Positions 46,533 to 58,309 of a DNA stretch of 64,000 bases are shown here, piece after piece. Below the pieces are notes generated by a model, which was not told the origin of the DNA, made no database searches, and worked only from the letters and a program-made list of their open reading frames with translations. The DNA is taken from NCBI RefSeq assembly GCF_004210375.1, contig NC_134835.1, forward strand, positions 70,338,447-70,402,446, read 5' to 3'. Position numbers and translations under genes: made by a program. Source of the DNA: Tachypleus tridentatus. Lineage: Eukaryota > Arthropoda > Merostomata > Xiphosura > Limulidae. The stretch's first letter is position 1; every line of letters starts with the position of its first letter.

Positions 46533-47012
46533 GCATATGTATTTCATTTGTTTATCTTCCCACGTACACAAGCTGACTCATAGCAAGTTAACATATTCAG
46601 ACTCAAGACTGCAGTGTAGCCACTCATGTGACTGTGAATAAACCATTTACCTTTGTCTGGCGTTTTCAGGTTAATAGATGTCATGATTTTCCTTACCTAT
46701 AAGGTACTCCTTCACATAAATACCTGTCCCGATTAATGTCGTTGGATGTCTAGTAGTATTGCCTTTTTATTTTACCATTTTATGCTCTTAGACACTTTGT
46801 TCTACTTACACTCAGAACTTTGAACGGGAAGGTTATATTATGTGAAAAATAACGGGCTGATTGAAACCTAGAATTAAAAACGTAGTTGTTCAGGTAATGA
46901 ATATTTACTACTGTATAACAATAAATGTAGCTTATTTTGATAATCAATACTTATGTAATAAAAATTAGCATCATATGGATAACTGATGATTGATTTATTA
47001 CTGTCTATTAAT
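46533..47012. other. Intergenic, nothing recognised
   Basis: No gene or repeat family recognised. Confidence 0.5.
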
Positions 47013-47297
47013 GGTTCAGCATGGCCGGGTAGTTAAGGCACTCGACTACTAATCCGAGGGTTGCGGGTTCGAGTCCCCTTCGCACAAAATATGCTCGCCC
47101 TTTCAGCCGTGGGGGTGTTATAATGTGACGGTAAATCTCACTATTCGTTGGTAAAAAAAGTAACTAAAAGAGTAGCCCAAGAGTTGGCGGTGGGTGGTGA
47201 TGACTAGCTGCCTTCCTTCTAGTCTTACACTGCTACATTAGGGAGGGTTAGCGCAGATAGTACTTGTGTAACTTTACGCGAAATTCAAAACAAAACA
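47013..47297 (+). repeat. SINE family A, full length with small internal insertion
   Basis: GGTTCAGCATGGCCGGGTAG head, B-box GGTTCGAGTCCC, tail AACTTTACGCGAAATTC. The body carries an extra segment where the TAAAAGAGTAG block appears partly duplicated (about 47151-47175). Confidence 0.9.
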
Positions 47298-48740
47298 CCC
47301 CAAACTATCTATCACATGACGTTTCACCTCAGAACAAGTTGTTCATTTCTTTTTTCTCTCTTACAAATGTAACGTTCTGTGGAACGATATTAACGAATTA
47401 ATTTTCATTTGTCTGTTTATTATGTTATTTATGAAGTTGTCGGATTCTTCATATTATCTTACTATAAATGTACAGAAATCATATGTAAAGTAAGTTAGAG
47501 TTCTAACAATGAATAAGACGGGTGTTGTAGAATATCGCACAGATGATTCTAATAATAAATAATAACTTCAGTTTGCTACTGAGGAAAAAAAGATCCACCT
47601 ATCGAAAGTGGTCGGTTATAGGATATTGTATTTCTATGTTAGATTGATTAGTTGAACTTATGTATTTTTGTAGCATCATGAACAGTAAATAAATGATCAG
47701 TCTAAAATAAATTACTGCAAGGTTATAGTAAATATGATTTTCTTTAAACCTATTATCGCATAACGATGGTTTGATGATCGTATTTACACCTGGTGTGCTG
47801 AACAAAGGATAGATTATTCGTGTAGAATTTGGTATATCATGGTAATCAGTATTATAATTCTAATACAGCAGATGGTATCTTTGTAATAAACAATCCCTCA
47901 ACATCGACTTCGTTTTACTTGCAGGAAAATAATTGCATTTTTATCTTATTACTCAAGAAAGTCCTATGATTCTTTCTCTTTTCTAAGTTGCAGCGAACAT
48001 AACTTGAAAACGTGATCAGAAAATCAGCAGAGAAGACACGTTTTTTGCATTACTGAAACTAGTAAATGACTCAAGATCACAGTGTCTTGTTGATGCCGGC
48101 ACCACTCTAACAAACGTAATGTATCTTCCTAAAAGTGATATCAGAAACCTTCGAATGATAAATCTTATAAATCAACTTTCAATTTACACTGTGCCATCTA
48201 CCAATTAATTAAATATTTTCTGTGAAAGCAATAACAGCTTGTGACAACTAACCGCATGGTGCTGAATATGAGTTTGATTACTTTAAAAGCAGTGTCTTAA
48301 CGTTTTTTGTTTAGAATTTCAGTTATTCACGTGTGATTATTTTCTGACAAAGTCAGAGCAACTTGTTTGTTACACTTATTTTCCTGTATCGTTAGTGACG
48401 TCCTTGTGTTTATAGCAGAGGCTTCATCGACATATCTAATTAAAGGTGTGTATATTTTTGTGCGCGCGTGTGTGATTAAATTCATTTCGTGAAACAATTC
48501 TAGCATTTCAAGTAGAAAATTTAATTTCCAGATTTCACGCTTTTTGAAATACGTATTTGAGTTTTTCTTCAAAAGCAACAGACGTGTATGATAAGAAATC
48601 ACATAAAAATAGCAAGCATCTCATAGTTCACAGTTTACTGTTTTATCTTTTCCAAGATTCTGTCTTCGTCCTAATAATTAACAGTCTATTGGATTCACCT
48701 GCAAGTTTTAATACCCTCTCAACAGTGAATTACTATTATT
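47298..48740. other. Intergenic, nothing recognised
   Basis: AT-rich with a short GT/GC run near 48459-48473. A 91-codon reverse frame (48327-48602) is unsupported. Confidence 0.45.
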
Positions 48741-48839
48741 TATGAGTTTGAGGTCGCGTTTTCAATTTCTAGTTTTTCGACGAAGTATGCGATTGTACTT
48801 CAAAGAAGTCAGAGAGTTTTATAAAACGATAATTTCTTT

Positions 48840-50370
48840 GTTCTCACTAGAGATGTTTGTTTTTACCAACGACCTGCTTCCCTCTTCTTATTTTTTGTCT
48901 TACCGGAGTTATTCTGTTTTTGTGTTTCCTTTTATCGATGTTCTATTTCTTACCAAATTACACTTGTACTTATTTTTATGGCCCGGCATGGCCAGGTGGT
49001 TAAGGCACTCGACTCGTAATCCGAGGGGCGCAGGTTCGAATCCCCATCACACCAAACATGCTGGTCCTTTCAGCCGTGGGGGCGTTATAATGTGACGGTC
49101 AATCCTACTATTCAATGGTAAAAGAATAGTCCAAGAATTGGCGGTGGGTGGTGATGACTAGCTGCCTCCCCTCTAGTCTCACACTACTAAATTAGGGACG
49201 GCTAGCGCAGATAGTCCTCGTGCACAGATAGCCCTCGTGTAACTTTGCGCGAAATTCAAAACAAACCAAACTTGTTTTTATAATTTTCCTTCCAGTCTCG
49301 CCTCTTAAATTCTTTCATATCATTAATAATCTATTTATTTTTCCTCTTACTAATCATGTAATATTGTTGTTAACTACTGAATTGTTTTTCTTCCTGTCAC
49401 AACAATATGCCTGTTTTTTATTTTGTCTTACCATCAATTTCCTTTCTTTCGTATTTCTAATAGCTCACCTGTCTTTCCTCTCACCAACAAATTAATTAGA
49501 TTTTCTTTTTATCAGTTGTCTACATGTTTTTCATTTAATTAATGGTTTACTGGTATATATATTTTATTTTTATGAATGAATTCAAGCATTTCCTGTCACA
49601 CAAGTCTGCAATGGCTTTATTGTCTTAAAATTGTCACGTGTTCTACAGTAATTCCTATCCACTTCTCTCCATAACGTGCAGATTTTTCACAAAACGTCGT
49701 ATGCACTTTTACATAAATGAATCATTTTCATTGAAATAGGGTCACATTTTGCTACGTTTAAAATGTTGAAACCACTGGCTATAGATTTCTTTAGACCAAT
49801 CACAACCTGAGGGTCTTATTGATCGTTCTAGTACCTTCGAGAAACACACCGCTAATATATAAACGGTTAACAGGTCATATGACGTGTCATTTCTGGATAG
49901 TATTTATTTGTACGTGCACTCTGACATTTCTTTCTCTTTGATACTACTTATTTGTCGCTTGGTAACAAGAGGTTACGTCTATGACCCAAATATATTCCGT
50001 TATATTTGTTGTAAATTTGGCCTAAGTAAAATTTTTTCTTCCCAATTTGTAAAAAAATCCTTAAGCGACAGAAAAAAACATATTGAATATTATTTTCGAA
50101 ATCTGCGCAGCTCAGTTATGGAAAATTTGTTATTAAAACCAAAATAACTTTCATGAAATTTAAATTCGCAGGCCTGTATTGTTGAAGATCTGGTTTTCTG
50201 TCCACCAGCGATCTTTGTTGTGTTTTCCTTACCAATAACGTATTCATTCCTCTTCTTATCAAAATATTTCTATTTACTAGTGATTATTTTTCTCAACTAA
50301 CGGCTACTTATTTTTAATCTTATCATTGGTCTACTGCTCTTTCTTATTTTACTTGTTGAAGTATACTGTC
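48840..50370. repeat. Decayed pyrimidine-rich tandem repeat region (tentative)
   Basis: On the plus strand, blocks of the type TTTT(C)TTACCAA(C) followed by T-rich stretches recur irregularly (near 48864, 48946, 49363, 49427, 49482, 50231, 50300). It looks like an old tandem array with units of roughly 60-75 bp that has drifted, with a SINE inserted at 48980-49271. Frames in it are not convincing genes. Confidence 0.4.
48980..49271 (+). repeat. SINE family A, full length with duplicated tail segment
   Basis: GGCCCGGCATGGCCAGGTGG head, B-box GGTTCGAATCCCC and a full body. Near the end, GCAGATAGTCCTCGTGCACA is followed by a second AGATAGCCCTCGTGTA block, so about 20 bases of tail are doubled. 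Confidence 0.93.
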
Positions 50371-50622
50371 ACATTGAACATTCATAATCCACGTATACTA
50401 TACATATATTAAATAAAACATCCTGAACAATACTCATATGTATAATTAAATGTTAATAGAAAACACTCACACGTTACTAGTCTCATGTGGATTGCTTTAA
50501 ATTTTATTCATATAAGTGTTTACAAATAATATTATCAACCACATAGGTAAAAGTTTAAAGATACTTTATGTTTTATTTTAAGGAATTCGGATAATAGTTC
50601 ATGTAGTCTATTTGGTTTAGAC

Positions 50623-50758
50623 CAGAGGTTCTGAGCCTGTGGTCCGTGAGTTATCCTAAACAACAGCATAGTGTATATAGATTCTATTGTGATCCATCGA
50701 GAAAGAAAAGAAAACAATTCATATGGCCTGAACAAATAAAAAAGTTTGAGAGTCCCTG
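50623..50758. mobile_element. Small hAT-like MITE
   Basis: 136 bp bounded by CAGAGGTTCTGAGCCTGTGG and, inverted, CAGGGACTCTCAAACTT. The flanks GTTTAGAC (50615-50622) and GTTTAGGG (50759-50766) agree at six of eight positions, as an ageing 8 bp hAT duplication would. The opposing open frames inside are artefacts. Confidence 0.6.
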
Positions 50759-50899
50759 GTTTAGGGCATATATTGAAATGTTTTCTATACAAACTTCTAG
50801 TAAAAACTTCAAGTACACAGACATAGATATTTGTACAGAGTTTTATTTTTTAGAATTTGTATGGATGCTTATATAAACTGTCAATATATGAGAATCTCC

Positions 50900-52480
50900 A
50901 TGAATATTTATATAACGTATTGTATATATGAGAATCCACATTAATACATAATTTGTTATATAATAACCACGTGAATCTTTGTACAGTCTACTTTATGTAA
51001 TAACCATATAAGTGTTTGTACAATTTACTTTGTTAATAAACCTCTCAGATTATTGTTGTCATTACATCTTCTAGATGATTGTTTTATAGGTTAGTTTTCC
51101 GTGATGACGAGAAAACTCACTTGTAGAGAAAAATATATTTGTGAACCTTACAATGACCGAAGAAAGTCGAAACGTTGTCCGCTCCTCTACATAAAAATTT
51201 TCTCAACCCAAACCAGCCGATTTTACATATATAGTTTAGTTTCACAGTTACTTAATGAAGGTTAATAAAGTTTACCGTGTTGAAACTATAAGATCACTGA
51301 TCGTGTGTTTACAGATAACTGCAGTTTACTTTGTTACAATGTGTTTTAATTTAAGTTTTATGAATAAATATTATCGTACAGCTGCTTTATTCAGCCTATA
51401 ATTTATACTGTAACAAGTTTCAGCTGAGTGCTCAGTGTAATTTTACTTTTAAAGTTTAAGGAGGTATGTGTTTACTTCGTCGTAGTCTGACGTTAAGTTT
51501 AATACATTTTATTTCGATGAAGCTTATTAAGGACTATTATTATTGGTTAAAAGGTTTAATTTATTGTTTAACTAACCAATCATGTACGACTTACACACAC
51601 ATATATACAGTTTTTTTTTATTTTAAAACTCACAGATGAACGTTGATATAATTTACTTTGTTGCAATTTACAATAATTGATGATCTTACATTTTGAATTC
51701 TGAAGGCTGGTGAAACTTTGAAAAATAATGAACCAATTATGTATGATAAACATCACCTATATATATCATCATATATTTATTTTATGAATTTCTCTCAATT
51801 TATTACCTACGAATTTCAAATAAAAGGTATGTAAAAAAGTGTCCCATTTTTCCAGATATGAAACGAGCCACTATCTAGTCTAACATGTTAATATTCTTTG
51901 TTTTGTTGAAGTAATTAACTTTATTTCAACCATTACAACCATAACTTTCTTTGTTAATGATCCAAAACGAGTTTTCATACAGTTCAGCTTTCTATAACTT
52001 TCATGCAGGCGAATGGTAATATTTTTAACAGCTTTCGAATGAATGTTGATACAAAATAAGCTTTATTAAAACTCCCATACGAAAGCTCTTAGTCACAGCA
52101 CCAACAACATCTATTGATCTTTAACATACACCAAATGAAAATGTATATATTTATTGTATTGGAACTTCAAAATAAATATTAGCATGTTGTAAATTATTAC
52201 AGTTCACTGATAAATGGTGATGTCATTTACATTCCTACACTTCTCTCAGATGAATGTTGATATTAGTTATTTGGGGTTGTTTTTAGTTTGTTAGGTTATT
52301 ATCTATGCATTCTCTTTTGGTAATAACTTCTCAGATATTGGTTAAATTATGGCTGTAACTTAATATTTTATTACTTTATTATATTTTCCAGATAACATAA
52401 CCGGTTGTGACTTATTGTTTAGTTTCCAGACTTTCGAATTGGAAAAATCAGACTTTGAATACGCTCTTAACTGTTTGTTT
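50900..52480. repeat. Decayed ~50 bp-type tandem repeats, left block (tentative)
   Basis: Recurring phrases of the type TTTACTTTGTTACAAT, CTCAGATGAATGTTGATA and variants occur near 50990, 51030, 51325, 51630, 52020, 52205 and 52250. The spacing is irregular and the copies strongly diverged. The same phrases continue right of the SINE pair at 52.5-53.1 kb. Confidence 0.45.
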
Positions 52481-52484
52481 GCTA

Positions 52485-52684
52485 TGTTTTTGAATTTCGC
52501 ACAAAGCTACTCGAGGGCTATCTGTGCTAGCCGTCCCTAATTTAGCAGTGTAAGACTAGAGGGAAGAGAGCTAGTCATCAGCATTCATCGCCAACTCTTG
52601 GGCTATTCTTTAACCATTGAAGAGTGGGATTGACTGTCACATTATAACGGTCGCACGCTTTAACCAACCTGCCCATGCCGGGCC
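52485..52684 (-). repeat. SINE family A with internal deletion
   Basis: Inverted tail (TTTTTGAATTTCGCACAAAG) and most of the body are present. The B-box region is missing, so the body joins directly to GCACGCTTTAACC and the head end CCCATGCCGGGCC. Confidence 0.88.
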
Positions 52685-52845
52685 GCCTGCTTTTAACTGT
52701 AGATGTCTTATAAAGTAATAGTCACTCGTTATTCGAATATGAGTAGCAGTGAAGTCATTGGATGCTTGTGACAAATTTCTAGGTTTTTGGTCAATAGTAC
52801 TTAATTAGAGATAGTTATACCTAAACTTTAAGGTCTCCCTCTGGT

Positions 52846-53112
52846 GGCCCGGCATGGCCAAGCGTGTTAAGGCGTGCGACTCGTAATCTGAGGGTCGCGG
52901 GTTCGCATCCCGGTCACGCCAAACATGCCCTTTCAGCTGTGGAGGCGTTATAATGTTAGGTCAATCCCACTATTCGTTGGTAAAAGAGTAGCCCAAGAGT
53001 TGGCGGTGGGTGGTGATGACTAGCTGCCTTCTCTCTAGTATTACACTGCTAAATTAGGGACGGCTAGCACAGATAACCCTCAAGTAGCTTTGTGCGAAAT
53101 TCAAAAACAAAC
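52846..53112 (+). repeat. SINE family A, full length, 7 bp target duplication
   Basis: One of the best-preserved copies: GGCCCGGCATGGCCAAGCGT head, GGTTCGCATCCCGGTC, tail GTAGCTTTGTGCGAAATTCA. CTCTGGT lies at 52839-52845 and again at 53116-53122, a few bases beyond the A/C-rich end. Confidence 0.95.
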
Positions 53113-53122
53113 TATCTCTGGT

Positions 53123-53831
53123 CTGGCCGTTTAGCTCAGATTGAAAATACCAAATAATAATATAACGACTTACATATATTATTGTAATTATGTAGTTTAA
53201 AGCCTCCAAAAGGTTGTTGTTACAATTTTTTCTGTTAAATTTTCCAGAAGAGGGTCGATATAGTTTACTTGACTTCAATCACAGAGAAAAGTTGCTATCT
53301 TATTCTTTAAAAAAAAGTTCTATATTTATATTTCGTTCACTGCTGTTTACACAGCTAATTTTATTACACCATTCAAACTGATAGTTGTGTTACTTACTTA
53401 ACTGTAATACAGTCTCCAAATGAATAGTGATACAAAATAGCTTATAGCCAGCTTCCATGTTGACAAATAACACTTTGATCAGTCCTGAAGTGGTTGTTAT
53501 CTCATTTACTACGTTACAATCTTAGGGTGGTTGTTTATATAAATTATCTTGTTTCAACCCACAAATGGTTATTTATTAAGATCACTCTGTTACAGTACTT
53601 AAGCAATTGTTTATACCAGTTATCTTGTTACAATACCCAGATGATTGTTTATGTAATGATTCTGTTAACGTTTCCAAGTAGATTTCATGTCACTTTGTTA
53701 TAATTCTCATATAAAGTTTAAATATTGTTACTCTTGTTTTATTTTTGTACCTAAAACCACCTTGTTGATTTTGTTTGTATGTCTTACTTCCATCTTCCAG
53801 TGTATTGTTTGCAAGTTTTGCCTTGTAACAT
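53123..53831. repeat. Decayed ~50 bp-type tandem repeats, middle block (tentative)
   Basis: Units alternate GTTACAAT-type, TTATCTTGTT-type and ATGATTGTTTAT-type phrases at about 50 bp spacing, clearest between 53490 and 53700. Short frames here derive from the repeat. Confidence 0.45.
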
Positions 53832-53839
53832 CTTCCAAG

Positions 53840-54296
53840 CAGGGGCGTATATCCTGGGGGGAAGGATGGGGGTATACATCCCCTCCTTCATTTTAGGTAG
53901 GGTGTATGTTGCATGCAATCATCCCCTCCTACAGTTTGGTCTGTTGAATTGTTTTATTGCATCACAGGCCTACAAATTGTGTATTTGTTCTTGTGATTCT
54001 CGTGTTCTTACCAATCGAATTACATAATTAGGCCTAGATGTCGGCTTTTTCAGTAGCCGAAATGTACATCTTTAATATAGGCGTGCTTCTAAGCTTTTCG
54101 ATCAAAGTGATAGTTCGTAAGTATCAGTCAGTAGGCCGAAGTATACATGTATACTGAGTATAGTGGCAACAAGATTACTCTGTGACTGCATGTTTACAGC
54201 TTTCAGGTTCAGAGATTACCAATTGCAAATTGAACAGTCCACATAAGTGGTTGCAAAAATCATCCCCCCATCGGGTGTAAAAAATCTACGCCTCTG
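53840..54296. mobile_element. hAT-superfamily MITE with perfect 8 bp target duplication
   Basis: 457 bp element. Left end CAGGGGCGTATATCC; inverted right end CAGAGGCGTAGATTTTTTAC. Perfect CTTCCAAG flanks lie at 53832-53839 and 54297-54304. The CAG-GGCG termini and 8 bp duplication are hAT hallmarks. Internal frames (53687-53896, 53779-54027) do not resemble a transposase, so it depends on a partner in trans. It inserted into the decayed repeat block. Confidence 0.92.
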
Positions 54297-54304
54297 CTTC
54301 CAAG

Positions 54305-54568
54305 TTATTGTTTTTTACGTATCATCTTAACACAGATCGTGCATATTATTTATACATTTTAATTTGTAACATAGTTCAAAATTTCGTTCGTATATCTTAC
54401 CTAAAATCAGGTTAGTCGCTGTTTGTACATCCTACCTTATAATATCTTATAAACAAATTGCTGTATATACTTTTTTCGTATATTTAACTTGATACCTTTT
54501 CCACGCCGTTGGTTGTATATATTTTTTAAAGTGTTGTTTGTTTCTCTTACCTACAACAGCGCACATGT
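54305..54568. repeat. Decayed ~50 bp-type tandem repeats, right block (tentative)
   Basis: Phrases such as TCTTACCTA and TTGTATATA recur here and resume after the SINE (about 54853-55000, with CAGGTGAAGGTTGATATAA). Confidence 0.35.
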
Positions 54569-54579
54569 TATTTATATCT

Positions 54580-54841
54580 GTTTGTTTGTTTTCAATTTTG
54601 CGCTAAGTTACACGAGGGCTATCTGTGCTAGCCGTCTTTAATTTATCGGTGTAAGAATAGATGGAATGCAGGTAGTCGTCACTACCCACCGCCAACTCTT
54701 GTATTACTCTTTTATCAATTAATAGTGGGATTGACTGTAACATTACAACGCCCGCACGGCTGAAAGGGATGTGACGGGGATTCGAATCCGCGACCCTCAG
54801 ATTACGAGTCGAGTGCCTTAACCACCTGGCTATGCGCGGCC
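54580..54841 (-). repeat. SINE family A, full length with 11 bp target duplication
   Basis: Inverted copy from TTGTTTTCAATTTTGCGC to CTGGCTATGCGCGGCC. Perfect TATTTATATCT flanks at 54569-54579 and 54842-54852. A small deletion lies between the body and GTGACGGGGATTCGAATCC. Confidence 0.95.
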
Positions 54842-55130
54842 TATTTATATCTTGCTTTGTAGCATTTTCCCGTTTATAGTGTACGTATCGTACTTTTAAA
54901 AGTTTTCAGGTGAAGGTTGATATAATTTTCGTTGTTACAGCATCTAAAAAATCTACTTTCAACTATTCAATAAATACCTGCTTTTTGTTCTTTCCTTTTT
55001 TTGAGTATTTTGTAGGTTATTTATCTCATAACTTTTACGTGAACAGTTCTATAACATATCTATATGAAATATTTCCATAAAACTTCCGAATTAATCTTCA
55101 TATCGATTATTCAGGAATAAGTATGTGTGT

Positions 55131-55243
55131 ATTTTCTTATAGCAAAGCCATATCGAGCTATCTGCGGAGCCCACCGAGAGGAATCGAACTGCTGATTTTA
55201 ATGGTGTAAATCCGAAGACATACCGCTGTACTAGCGGGGGGCA
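55131..55243 (-). repeat. SINE family C
   Basis: Inverted family C: TTTTCTTATAGCAAAGCC, GAGCTATCTGCGGAGCCCAC, GGAATCGAACTGCTGATTTT and CATACCGCTGTACTAGCGGG. Near full length. Confidence 0.85.
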
Positions 55244-56537
55244 AAATTAAGTTAATAATAAAATGGTAATATTAATATTGTTTGCCTGAGTATGACTTTT
55301 ACCGTTTTTATTGGTAGGACAAACAAAACATATCGTCGATGGGTTTTAATGTATCGGTTTAAAGTGAATATTTTATATTAAATTTTACTTTTAAAGAAAT
55401 ATTTTGACATTTAAGTTAACATCTGTGTGTGAATAACATTGTAACTGGTGCAACTTGTTTTGTTTTTTTGCGTTCCTGCAAAGAAAGTTATCTGATCCAT
55501 CTGTTTTTCTTTTATTTTAAGGTCGTTTACATACGCCGCCACCCCTTAACATCTGTAACGTTGCGTTGGTCAACAGCAATGAAGTCGTTCTCTACACGTA
55601 ATTAACTGGCACAAGGCAGCAGGAAACAGCCCATTCTATCTGCAACCTACAAAACTTTTGTATTTCTTTGCGTAATTTTCCAATTATTTCATTCTGGCCC
55701 ACAAAATTCCACATCGTTTTTCTTAGCCAATTGTCCTTGGGTCTAGTGTTTTTGTAACACCATTAGGTTATCTCAATCTCAACATGTTATTTTCATGTTT
55801 AATGTAAACAATGTTCGACAGACTATAAAATCAAAACATTACGCGCAAATTCAAAGAAAGACGATATTAAAAAAGAGAGTAAGATAGAAGTAGATAGCAT
55901 ATTCACTCTTATACAATTAATTTCATTAATAATTACTTCAGATATATTCATTTCTCTTTCTTTATTCATTGCTTTTCACAGCTGCAAGATTTTGAGGGTT
56001 GTAAACTATGAATGATAAATTGGTTTGGTTTTCTTCCTTTCGAGTAGGCATGGTTGGAGTTTAATTATATACAAAAATATACAGGTTATATAAAACATTC
56101 CTAACTTATAGTTCATCTAGCCAAATTTCTCATGTACTGTATTTTTACGACTTCGGTATCGATTATTTTCCTTACAAATGTCAAGCATTACAGGATTAGA
56201 GTATGCAATAACGCAAGTTTGAATACGGTTCATTTCCATAAAATTCAAGTTTAACAAAATAACCAGTTTAATTTCTTTCAATCTTTCAAAATTAATGCAT
56301 TTATTTTCTTTCTGAATGGCCTGAAATTTCCTCTAATGAAATATTTTCTATAACTGAAAACAAACAAACAACACAGCTGGTAACAAATTAATTACATAAA
56401 ATACGCCACTAAGCAACAAACTTTATCAATTTTAGTTATTTTATTCATAAATAATTTTATTTTTATAGCATTTATTTATCTTTCTAGAATAAAAACTGTT
56501 TTGAAAGTGTCAAGTTATATTCACTTTGATGATGGTT
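55244..56537. other. Intergenic, nothing recognised
   Basis: A pyrimidine tract and AAG near 55522 look acceptor-like on the plus strand, but the following frame of about 27 codons is not recognisable. Confidence 0.4.
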
Positions 56538-56632
56538 ATTTGAACACAAAGCCACATAAGAGTTTTATGCGTATAGCAACACGCTTTCTCGCATTATAAG
56601 TCCAGAGACATACCTCTGTGCCACTGAGGTTA
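56538..56632 (-). repeat. SINE family B, degenerate
   Basis: Inverted family B: GAACACAAAGCCACATAAG, then AGTCCAGAGACATACCTC and TGTGCCACTGAGG. The B-box is eroded. Confidence 0.6.
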
Positions 56633-56649
56633 CACTTAGATATTTAAAA

Positions 56650-56757
56650 GTTTGCTTGTTTCTTGTAAAGCGCAAAGATACATTAATGGGCTCTCTGTTT
56701 TCTGACCAACGGGAGTATTAAAACTTGATGTTTGGTGTTACAAGCCCATAGAGTTGG
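56650..56757 (-). repeat. SINE family B-like, degenerate
   Basis: Inverted: TTGCTTGTTTCTTGTAAAGC, GATACATTAATGGGCTCTCT, CCAACGGGAGTATTAAAAC. Lies head-to-tail with the preceding relic. Confidence 0.45.
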
Positions 56758-58309
56758 CATGACATGTTTAAAAAACATTTAAATTCGTTGTATTATAAAA
56801 GTTGTCGTAGGTGGTAAATGATTAAGAATTTTTCTAAATATTAAAGGCAGAAACATTAAGTAAACAATCACTTTGTACGTTAACAGCGTTACTGTGTAAT
56901 AATTTACATGATGTATATTAAAATTAATCTTTGTTTCTGTATTCACTATCATTAATGTTGTAACATTATTAAAAGCTTTGCTGGGAAAGATAGCTGTGTT
57001 TCACAACACAGTTAAGAAGTGCTGGTGATTTATATTACTATTCAAAGTGCTCAATCCACACAGTAAAGAACCACATACTGTCTTTATTACAAATGCCAAT
57101 CTTCAAACCAGGACATCCAATACGCTCAGATCATTGTTTTACATTATGGATCTTTTAGTAACTATTTATAGACATAACTGAAAGGTTGCTGGTGTTAGGT
57201 TGCTCGTAAAATTAAACAAACAAAATAATCTTTAAAAAGTGGACGGTTTTTGTCAAGTATTTAAAGTCAGTATACAATCACCTTGCATCACCTACGGGCT
57301 TAGTAAGTAGAAATTTAATTATATTAAATATTTTAATGCTTATTTTCCAAAATACATCATTATAAGAACTCAAAACTCAGTTTTTGTTATTACTAATTAC
57401 TTTTCCAAATATGATCTTACTTTTAAAAATAGAAGCGCTAATTAGTTTTCCAAATGTGTAAGTGCTAAAGCCCGCTCGTAGACACAGAAAACATCTATAA
57501 CGATAAACATATAAAAGTTTTTCCACATATATCTCTGGCGCCTATGTTACACGACCAGCCACCAGATGGTTTATGATATTACAAATTTACAACCCTTCCA
57601 TATAGACACCATAGCATTGACTCGGATATCGACGGAATATTTTTATTTTAAACTGCAAAACCCTCAACATAAAAGTGTTCAACTCGCACAGCTGTAATAA
57701 ATACTAACAAGCAATAAACTGTATAGCATAACGTCTTTTCTAATATTATCACTAATAAAAATTCGAGCTATTCTGGACTTTATATCAGTGGAAGAAGACA
57801 ACTACGAAAGGACTACTTGTTGTAATATAACGATTTAATAACCTGATATCGTTTAGTTTAGGTTATTCTTTCTCTTAAAATTCTAAATGTTTGGAAGTTA
57901 AAATAATACACTAGGAAAGCGTAAGTAAGGTGCCCCAGTAAACCTCAGTATCTGACCATACTAAGGAATTATTTTTTCAAGGTGAATGTAACCGGTGCTG
58001 TTGTTAATTTGTTTAATATTCAACGAGACTGTGGATCATACACTAGAGTGAACATTTCATACTATGTGCAAAACGATTAAGGCCATGCATTTTACAACCA
58101 TATTGTCTATTTCACTCTATTGGACGGAAACTAAATGCATTAAAGGCCATAAAAATCACAGTCTGAAAGTACGAAATAAAGACGTTGATTGAATAGACGT
58201 TCTTAGCAACTTCCACAAGTAACGGCCAGCAGCTTTGGTTTGAAACTTTTTCTTCCTGACCAGAACTGCGTTTTTAATGAAAAAAGAAAAAAAGAACTTG
58301 TTGATTTCT
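56758..58309. other. Region 3' of the al stop codon, UTR extent unknown
   Basis: In al orientation this is downstream. ATTAAA (58273-58278, reverse) lies only about 32 bases after the stop and AATAAA (57642-57647, reverse) about 660 bases after it. Either could be the polyadenylation signal, but sequence alone does not decide. No other gene seen. Confidence 0.35.

Noticed and set aside
48742-49095. 117-codon forward frame
   Set aside because: First part is the decayed pyrimidine-rich repeat and the last third reads through a SINE A head.
55500-55610. Exon after the acceptor-like site near 55522
   Set aside because: Frame closes after about 27 codons with no recognisable sequence or donor.
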